Part shown: in pieces, positions 6,767 through 11,442 of the stretch
Position numbering within the stretch: the stretch's first letter is position 1
Layout: every line of letters starts with the position of its first letter
From: Thermodesulfobacteriota bacterium
GTDB lineage: Bacteria; Desulfobacterota; BSN033; UBA1163
NCBI GenBank assembly: GCA_030024065.1
Contig: JASEIE010000099.1
Coordinates: 1 to 11,442 of the forward strand
Length of the DNA: 11,442 nt
Reading direction: 5' to 3'
The notes under the pieces: generated by a model
What the model was told of the DNA's origin: nothing
Seen by the model: only the letters and a program-made list of their open reading frames with translations
The model's database searches: none
Made by a program: the position numbers and the translations under genes

Positions 6767-7333
6767 ATGAAAAGAATGAGGCTGTTTATCTTCATTGTGT
6801 TGACATTGTCAGTATGGATGGCCAGCGCCCAAGAGATCTACCGGTGGGTGGATGAAAAGGGCATAATCCATTTCGCCGATGATTTTACCCTCGTTCCCGA
6901 GAAATACCGGGATCAGATCCAGAAGAGGAAGTCTTCTGAAAAACCCTCTCCTCCAACTCCCAGGATACCGAAGAGGCCGGAACCTTCTGAGACGACCGAA
7001 TCCGCACCGGAGCAAAAAGACCTCCTGGGCCGGGGAGAGGATTGGTGGAGGGCAAAGGTGAAGGAATGGAACGATAAACTCTTCAATGCCCAAAAGAATT
7101 ATGACCATGCCAGGGCAGCCCTGAGGGCAAAAGAAAAGGAACTGGAGGACTCAAAGTTCAAACCCGACAGTCTCAAACGAAGGTTGAAGGCGGAGATCAA
7201 GGAACTCGAAGGAAAGGTCAAGGAGCGGGAAAGAGAAAAAGACGAGGCCGGGAATATGGTGGAAAAGATATTACCCAAGCAGGCGGAGGATAATCGGGCC
7301 GACCCCGCCTGGCTCAAACCCAAGGAACAGTGA
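6767..7333 (+). CDS. Secreted DUF4124-type protein with coiled coil
   Basis: This 188-residue protein has an N-terminal signal peptide (KR followed by a hydrophobic stretch, about 5-18) and a likely cleavage after ASA (residues 19-21). It is therefore expected in the periplasm. Residues 23-48 (EIYRWVDEKGIIHFADDF and following) match the short DUF4124 domain, whose function is unknown. A proline-rich, charged linker follows (about 55-85), then a strongly charged helical, coiled-coil-like region (about 95-170). No catalytic motif is visible. ATG 6767 is supported by GGGGAG (6755-6760) six bases upstream. A further upstream in-frame TTG at 6716 would start just before the right arm of the inverted repeat and read through it, so I rejected it. 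The function and any partner are unknown. The neighbouring polA is probably unrelated. Confidence 0.85.
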   Translation: MKRMRLFIFIVLTLSVWMASAQEIYRWVDEKGIIHFADDFTLVPEKYRDQIQKRKSSEKPSPPTPRIPKRPEPSETTESAPEQKDLLGRGEDWWRAKVKEWNDKLFNAQKNYDHARAALRAKEKELEDSKFKPDSLKRRLKAEIKELEGKVKEREREKDEAGNMVEKILPKQAEDNRADPAWLKPKEQ

Positions 7334-7488
7334 TGAGTTCGGAGCTTTAAAACGAAAAAAAGACATTGATATTGACCTCTTCTCCCTCCCTCCCCTCCCG
7401 CCAAAGGACTGTGTCGCAATCCCCCTGTGCGAGACCTAGACCGGTATCAATGGCCTGTTAGGTAGCGATGGGGACGTACTTAAGATAT
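7334..7488. other. Convergent intergenic gap, no clear terminator
   Basis: This gap lies between the ends of two converging transcription units. It begins with another GAGTTCGGAG word (7335-7344). A pyrimidine-rich run follows (about 7375-7400), then a weak TCGCA/TGCGA stem in the 7410-7435 area. It ends with GGGGACGTACT (7470-7480), which resembles half of a GGGGAC-headed palindrome. No strong stem followed by a T-run was found on either strand, and no ORF was seen. Confidence 0.5.
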
Positions 7489-8370
7489 TTAAATAAAACA
7501 GCGGGCTCTTCTCAGGAGGTGTTCCCAGGCCTCGTCCACCCTCTTTTGGGTTTCCTCAATCTCCATCTCGGTGAGATGGCTGAAACGGCCCTGAAGCTTT
7601 AAATACTCTTTGACCGGAACAACACGGGACTCCTCCTGGAGGGTATAGGATCTTCCATGCTCAATCTCGTAAAGGGGAAAGACCCTCGATCGAATGGCAA
7701 GCCTCGAAATTTTGACGCTCAGTTCTGCGGGCATCTTCCAGCCCGGGGGGCAGGGAGTGAAGAGGTGAATGAAGCGGGTCCCCCGGATCTTTTTCGCCTT
7801 CTCCAGCTTTCGCAAGAGGTCTTCCGGATAGGCAATCGTCGCGGTTGCCGCATAAGGGATCTGATGATCGGCCATGATGGCCATGATATCCTTCTTGGGA
7901 TGCTCCTTGGGTTGCATGACCGGAGTGGTCGTGGTCCAGGCGAGAAGCGGTGTGGCTGAGCTCCGCTGTGTGCCTGTATTCATGTATCCTTCGTTGTCAT
8001 TGCAGATGTAGATGAAATCCTCATTCCTCTCCGCCGCACCGGAGAGGGCTTGAAGACCGATATCAAAGGTCCCGCCATCTCCGGCCCAGACCGCCACCAG
8101 TGTCTCACGGTCGCCCTGTATATCGAGAGCTGCCCTGACCCCTGAGGCAGTGGCTCCAGCGGTGACAAAACCAGCATGGACAGCCGTGATCCGGTAGCTG
8201 GAGTAAGGCCAGAATCCCGGGGCGATGGACCAGCAGGAGGCGGGAAAGACCATGACGGTCTTCTCTCCAAGGGCTTTCAGGGTGAGCCTCATGGCAACCG
8301 CTGCCCCGCATCCTGCACAGGCAAGATGCCCTTGTCCCAGGTTCTCCACAGAAGGTATCTCTCTCTTCAT
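7489..8370 (-). CDS. porB: Pyruvate:ferredoxin oxidoreductase beta subunit
   Basis: This 293-residue subunit binds thiamine diphosphate (TPP) in POR, which converts pyruvate and CoA to acetyl-CoA and CO2 with reduction of ferredoxin, or the reverse. CAGC (C18, C21) opens the [4Fe-4S] ligand set. C46 and C207 (PCPPGW) are candidate further ligands. The TPP motif runs from GDGG (97-100) to NDNEGY (124-129). The segment YMNTGTQRSSATP (129-141) is typical of archaeal-type POR beta subunits. The length is normal for a separate beta chain. The start ATG at 8370 has GAGGG a few bases upstream. It is the last gene of the - strand operon, 77 nt after porA. A relative acting on another 2-oxoacid cannot be excluded, but the porA partner favours pyruvate. 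Confidence 0.92.
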   Translation of the reverse strand: MKREIPSVENLGQGHLACAGCGAAVAMRLTLKALGEKTVMVFPASCWSIAPGFWPYSSYRITAVHAGFVTAGATASGVRAALDIQGDRETLVAVWAGDGGTFDIGLQALSGAAERNEDFIYICNDNEGYMNTGTQRSSATPLLAWTTTTPVMQPKEHPKKDIMAIMADHQIPYAATATIAYPEDLLRKLEKAKKIRGTRFIHLFTPCPPGWKMPAELSVKISRLAIRSRVFPLYEIEHGRSYTLQEESRVVPVKEYLKLQGRFSHLTEMEIEETQKRVDEAWEHLLRRARCFI

Positions 8371-8447
8371 TCAGCCCTCGTAACGGTTTAACGTTTCAAT
8401 TAAAAATGATCATTGGAAATTGCTAATTGACAATTTTACATTGATCT
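8371..8447. other. porA-porB gap carrying an ATTGG-type repeat
   Basis: This 77-nt, AT-rich spacer interrupts an otherwise tightly packed operon. TGATCATTGGAA at 8407-8418 is identical to 139-150 in the ahbD leader, and the surrounding bases (AAATTGCTAATTGACAATTT) have the same character. The end nearest porB supplies its ribosome-binding site. No strong terminator or promoter is evident. It looks like a repeat insertion or remnant within the operon. Confidence 0.5.
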
Positions 8448-9602
8448 TTACTTCTTGAGTCCCAACCATAAGACCTCCTCTTCGGGCCGGGAGTGTTCCA
8501 ATGTATATTGAATGGCCTCTTCGATGAGAGCCGGGGTGATATCCCTTCCACCCAATCCCGATATAAATCCGAAGACCGGAGGTCTTTGCTCTCCGGAGTA
8601 AAGGGAGGCTCTCAATTCCTGGGCGAAGACGCCTCCCACTCCCGCAGAAAGGTTTCTGTCGATGACAGTTAGCTTCTTTGCCCCTCGGATCGCGCTGTAG
8701 ATCTCTTCGGAGGGGAAGGGCCGAAATCGTTTGATCTTTATTCCGGCAACGCTCACTCCCATCTCATTCAGTTTCCGGATGACGGTCCTTGAGGTGCTGG
8801 TCACAGTTCCAGAGGTCATCAATATCAGCTCTGCGTCTTCCTTGCCGTATCTCTCAATGGCGCCATAGCCCCGGCCAAATCGGGATCTGAATTCATCATC
8901 CACCTTTTTTGCGATACCCGGAACCTCATCCATTGCCTTTTGCATCTTGTATCGAAACTCCATAAAATATTCGGGGGTCGTGATGACTGAAAAGGCCCTT
9001 GGTTCCTGAGTGTCGATCGGATAGTCCGGACAGTACGGAGGCAAAAACTCTTCCACCTTTTGCATATTGGGGATTTCGACAGGTTCGGAGGTATGGGAGA
9101 GAACAAAGGCATCGAGGACAACCATCACCGGAAGCCTCACCGATTCCCCAATCCGATAAGCCTGAAGAATGGTGTCGAGCACTTCCTGGTTATTTTCGCA
9201 GTAGAGTTGAATCCATCCCGTATCCCTCTGGGAGACAGAGTCGCTCTGATCGTTCCATATGTTCCACGGCGGGCCGATGGCTCGATTGACATTGACCATG
9301 ACAATGGGAAGCCTCGCTCCGGAGGCCCAGTGGAGCATCTCATGCATATAGGCCAATCCGTGCGAAGAGGTGGCCGTGAAAGTCCTGACTCCCCCTGTGG
9401 AGGCTCCGATGAGGGCAGCCATGGCGGAATGTTCTGACTCCACTTTTAAGAATCTCGTCTTCAGGCGGCCGCTTGCAATGAGCTCTGAAAGTTCCTCCAC
9501 AATCGTTGTCTGCGGAGTGATGGGGTAGGCGGAGACCACATCCACACGGCTCAAAATGACCCCATAGGCCACAGCCTGATTTCCTGTGATGACCCTCTTC
9601 AT
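8448..9602 (-). CDS. porA: Pyruvate:ferredoxin oxidoreductase alpha subunit
   Basis: This 384-residue alpha chain pairs with PorB to form the POR active site and bind substrate. It starts MKRVITGNQAVAYG and has SAYPITPQT (about 25-33), the conserved SEHSAMAALIGAS segment, and GPPWNIWNDQSDSVSQRDTG, all characteristic of POR alpha subunits. A C-terminal transketolase-C-like domain with GTVTSTSR and FRPFP follows. I chose ATG at 9602 because it overlaps the upstream stop as ATGA and has a strong AGAGGAGG just before it. A further upstream in-frame start near 9641 would add 13 residues inside the preceding gene and is less likely. The length shows it is not fused to the gamma or beta chain. The ATGA overlap indicates translational coupling with the GltD-like gene. 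Confidence 0.93.
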   Translation of the reverse strand: MKRVITGNQAVAYGVILSRVDVVSAYPITPQTTIVEELSELIASGRLKTRFLKVESEHSAMAALIGASTGGVRTFTATSSHGLAYMHEMLHWASGARLPIVMVNVNRAIGPPWNIWNDQSDSVSQRDTGWIQLYCENNQEVLDTILQAYRIGESVRLPVMVVLDAFVLSHTSEPVEIPNMQKVEEFLPPYCPDYPIDTQEPRAFSVITTPEYFMEFRYKMQKAMDEVPGIAKKVDDEFRSRFGRGYGAIERYGKEDAELILMTSGTVTSTSRTVIRKLNEMGVSVAGIKIKRFRPFPSEEIYSAIRGAKKLTVIDRNLSAGVGGVFAQELRASLYSGEQRPPVFGFISGLGGRDITPALIEEAIQYTLEHSRPEEEVLWLGLKK

Positions 9603-11344
9603 CTCGCCTCCTCTTTCAGGGAGATGACCCCCCGGGGACATTCTGTAAAACAGATGCCACAGCCTTTACAGAAATCGTAATCGACCTGATGGGAGAGGAT
9701 CCCCCCTGTTTTTAAGATGGAGGCATCGGGGCAGAAGACATAACAGTTCTCACACTCGTTGCAGGTCCCGCAGATGAAACACCGCTTCGCTTCCTCCAGG
9801 GCAACGCTTCCGGAGAGGCCGGAGGTCACCTCCTCAAAACCTCTGATCCTTTCTCGAATGAGGCGTTTCGATTCCTTTGCTCTTTTTGAAGGTTCGAAGT
9901 AATCCATATTCAACTCTTCAAAGGCGACTACATGGGGATCCACCGGCCTTTCTCCGGGATGGAGATATCTTAAGATCGAAATGGATGGTCCGTCTCCTAT
10001 GAGAATTTTTCGGATCACCTCTTCGGTCTCTTCTCCCTTTAAGTAGGAATCGATCGCTATGGCAGCCTTTTTCCCCGAACCAATGGCATGGGCCACGGTC
10101 CGCTGGTTTGAGGTGAGATCTCCTCCGGCAAAGATTCCCTTGATTCCTGTGCTTCCATCCCTTTGTGTGAGGACGATCCCTTCTCTCCTCTCCAATCCTT
10201 CTAAAAGGAAGGAGACCTCTGTCTCCTCTCCTGCTGCAACGATCACGCTATCCGCCTCGATATAAAAATTGGAATTGGGAATGGGAACAGGCCTTCTCCG
10301 ACCGCTCGCATCCTTCTCGCCCAGCTCCATCCGGAGACACTCCAGCCCTTTGAGGCGATCTTTCTGTCCCAGATGAATGGGGTTGACCAGATATCTTATC
10401 TCAACACCCTCTTCAATGGCTTCGACGACCTCATCCTCAAAAGCAGGCATCTCCTCCTTTGAACGACGGTAGAGAATCGTTGCCTTCTTTCCAAGCCGGA
10501 TCATTGATCGGGCCACATCGATGGCCGTATTCCCTCCGCCGACCACCGCAACCCTTTCCCCCATCTTCACTTTTTCATTCAGATTGATCCTCTTGAGAAG
10601 GTCAAGACCCCTCAAGACATTCCTGCTCTTCTCTCCCGGGACATTGAGACTTCGGCTGCGATGAGCTCCTGTGGCGATGAAGATGGCCTGATAATCCTTC
10701 AGGTCCTCCAATCTTAACTCTTCACCCAAGGGGATGTCTGTCCGTATCGTCACCCCTAAGGTTTCGATGTCTGAAAGTTCCCGCTCCAGGACATCCCTGG
10801 GCAAACGATAGGAGGGAATTCCCATTCTCATCATGCCGCCTGCGAGGGAAAAAGATTCAAAGACCGTGACATTATAATGGAGCCTTGTCAGATGATAAGC
10901 ACAGCTCATCCCCGCGGGTCCGGATCCGATAATGGCGACCTTTTCCTTTCTCCTCTCTGGACCCTTTTTTCCCTTCCGGTTAAGATGGGAAGCAAAGTCC
11001 GAGACAAACCTTTCGAGGGCATGAATCGCAATCGGTTCATCAAGTGACCCTCGATTGCACCTCGGCTCACAGGGATGGAAACAGACTCTACCGCAGACCC
11101 CAGGAAAAGGGTTCTCCTCTTTGATCACATGCCACGCCCCTTCAAAATCTTCCTGGGCGATCTTCTGTATAAAAGAGACGATATCATTTCCTGCCGGGCA
11201 GGCAGCACTGCAGGGGGGGGTCTTATCTTCATAGGAGGGACGCTGGGTCCTCCAGGCCCCTGTCTTATTCCAGTCCATATGCCCCATTGAAATGGAGATC
11301 ATGGGCATCTCGGAAGCGCCCTTGAATTGGAGTTGTTTGCTCAT
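9599..11344 (-). CDS. PorD-like/GltD-like FAD-NAD(P)H oxidoreductase-ferredoxin fusion
   Basis: This 581-residue, probably cytoplasmic flavoprotein is likely the electron link between POR, ferredoxin and NAD(P)H. Residues 25-36 (WNKTGAWRTQRP) resemble the start of POR delta subunits. A GltD-type N-terminal Fe-S region follows (C45, C49, C84, C88, C92, C96). The FAD motif is IIGSGPAG (138-145). The NAD(P)H motif is VVGGGNTAID (267-276). The C-terminal FAD signature is GIFAGGD (403-409). The ferredoxin tail carries C528/C531/C534/C538 and C559/C562/C565/C569, enough for two [4Fe-4S] clusters, plus an extra C522/C525 pair. It is the first gene of the operon and overlaps porA by ATGA. ATG 11344 has AAGG upstream; ATG 11308, in frame, is an alternative. 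The glutamate synthase small subunit is the parent family, but with no large subunit nearby a POR role is better supported. Confidence 0.85.
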   Translation of the reverse strand: MSKQLQFKGASEMPMISISMGHMDWNKTGAWRTQRPSYEDKTPPCSAACPAGNDIVSFIQKIAQEDFEGAWHVIKEENPFPGVCGRVCFHPCEPRCNRGSLDEPIAIHALERFVSDFASHLNRKGKKGPERRKEKVAIIGSGPAGMSCAYHLTRLHYNVTVFESFSLAGGMMRMGIPSYRLPRDVLERELSDIETLGVTIRTDIPLGEELRLEDLKDYQAIFIATGAHRSRSLNVPGEKSRNVLRGLDLLKRINLNEKVKMGERVAVVGGGNTAIDVARSMIRLGKKATILYRRSKEEMPAFEDEVVEAIEEGVEIRYLVNPIHLGQKDRLKGLECLRMELGEKDASGRRRPVPIPNSNFYIEADSVIVAAGEETEVSFLLEGLERREGIVLTQRDGSTGIKGIFAGGDLTSNQRTVAHAIGSGKKAAIAIDSYLKGEETEEVIRKILIGDGPSISILRYLHPGERPVDPHVVAFEELNMDYFEPSKRAKESKRLIRERIRGFEEVTSGLSGSVALEEAKRCFICGTCNECENCYVFCPDASILKTGGILSHQVDYDFCKGCGICFTECPRGVISLKEEAR

Positions 11345-11442
11345 TTCGGAAACCTTATCAATCTTTTATGATTTCGCAAAGTCAATGAGTCACTTAGTAC
11401 ACTGGTTCGTAAGTTCGGTTACGTATTTTATGCGGCCAGTCT
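11345..11442. other. Upstream region of the POR operon
   Basis: These 98 bases precede the first - strand gene and run to the window edge. Read on the - strand, TTGACT (complement of 11380-11385) could be a -35 box, but only weak -10 candidates follow near 11355-11361. GGTTCGTAAGTTCGG (about 11404-11418) resembles the GTTCGGAGTT repeat family. Two - strand frames stay open to the edge and stop at 11394 and 11390. Neither tail resembles a POR gamma subunit. Confidence 0.35.

Noticed and set aside
9603..9641. Longer porA start adding 13 residues
   Set aside because: It would overlap the preceding gene by 43 nt. The ATG at 9602 has a strong Shine-Dalgarno sequence, an ATGA junction and the family-typical MKRVITGNQA start.
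9599..11344. Glutamate synthase small subunit (gltD)
   Set aside because: The core is GltD-like, but the PorD-like N-terminus, the ferredoxin tail and the coupling to porA, with no gltB, argue for a POR-linked role.
1..11442. A new defence, mobile or biosynthetic system
   Set aside because: All recognisable genes belong to known metabolic, signalling or replication families. No transposase, integrase, toxin-antitoxin pair, nuclease effector or RNA gene was found.

Overview
The window looks like ordinary chromosome from a strictly anaerobic bacterium, most likely a Desulfobacterota (deltaproteobacterial) relative. The basis is a radical-SAM heme synthase of the siroheme-dependent (Ahb) heme pathway, an archaeal-type multi-subunit pyruvate:ferredoxin oxidoreductase (POR) linked to a GltD-like flavoprotein, and a HAMP histidine kinase paired with a receiver-GGDEF protein. 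The lineage is an inference from gene content and was not tested by any search.

Left part (1-7333, all + strand). Two GC-rich perfect hairpins (1-75) and an AT-rich repeat-laden leader precede ahbD (211-1299). A perfect 19-bp inverted repeat (1305-1366) separates ahbD from a membrane sensor histidine kinase (1379-2935). The kinase overlaps by 23 nt a response regulator with a diguanylate cyclase output (2913-3827), so the two form a translationally coupled two-component c-di-GMP module. After a gap of short tandem repeats comes full-length polA (3973-6639), with intact 5'-nuclease, proofreading and polymerase motifs. A large imperfect inverted repeat (6649-6740) then precedes a small secreted DUF4124-type protein (6767-7333).

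Right part (7489-11344, all - strand, convergent with the left part). Read right to left, it is a POR operon. First is a 581-residue fusion of a PorD-like N-terminal segment, a GltD-like FAD/NAD(P)H oxidoreductase and a two-cluster ferredoxin. Next is porA, joined by an ATGA overlap, and then porB, after a 77-nt gap. The fusion protein is the likely electron exchange point between POR, ferredoxin and NAD(P)H. No gamma subunit lies in the window.

Nearly every intergenic gap carries short degenerate repeats: a GTTCGGAGTT family, an ATTGG family, GGGGAC-headed palindromes and GCGCATAGTGCAAA tandems. No RNA gene, CRISPR array, transposase or prophage gene was found. I see no clearly new multi-gene system. 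The points most worth a second look are the fusion protein in the POR operon, the inverted repeat sitting where the kinase ribosome-binding site should be, and the dispersed repeat families.
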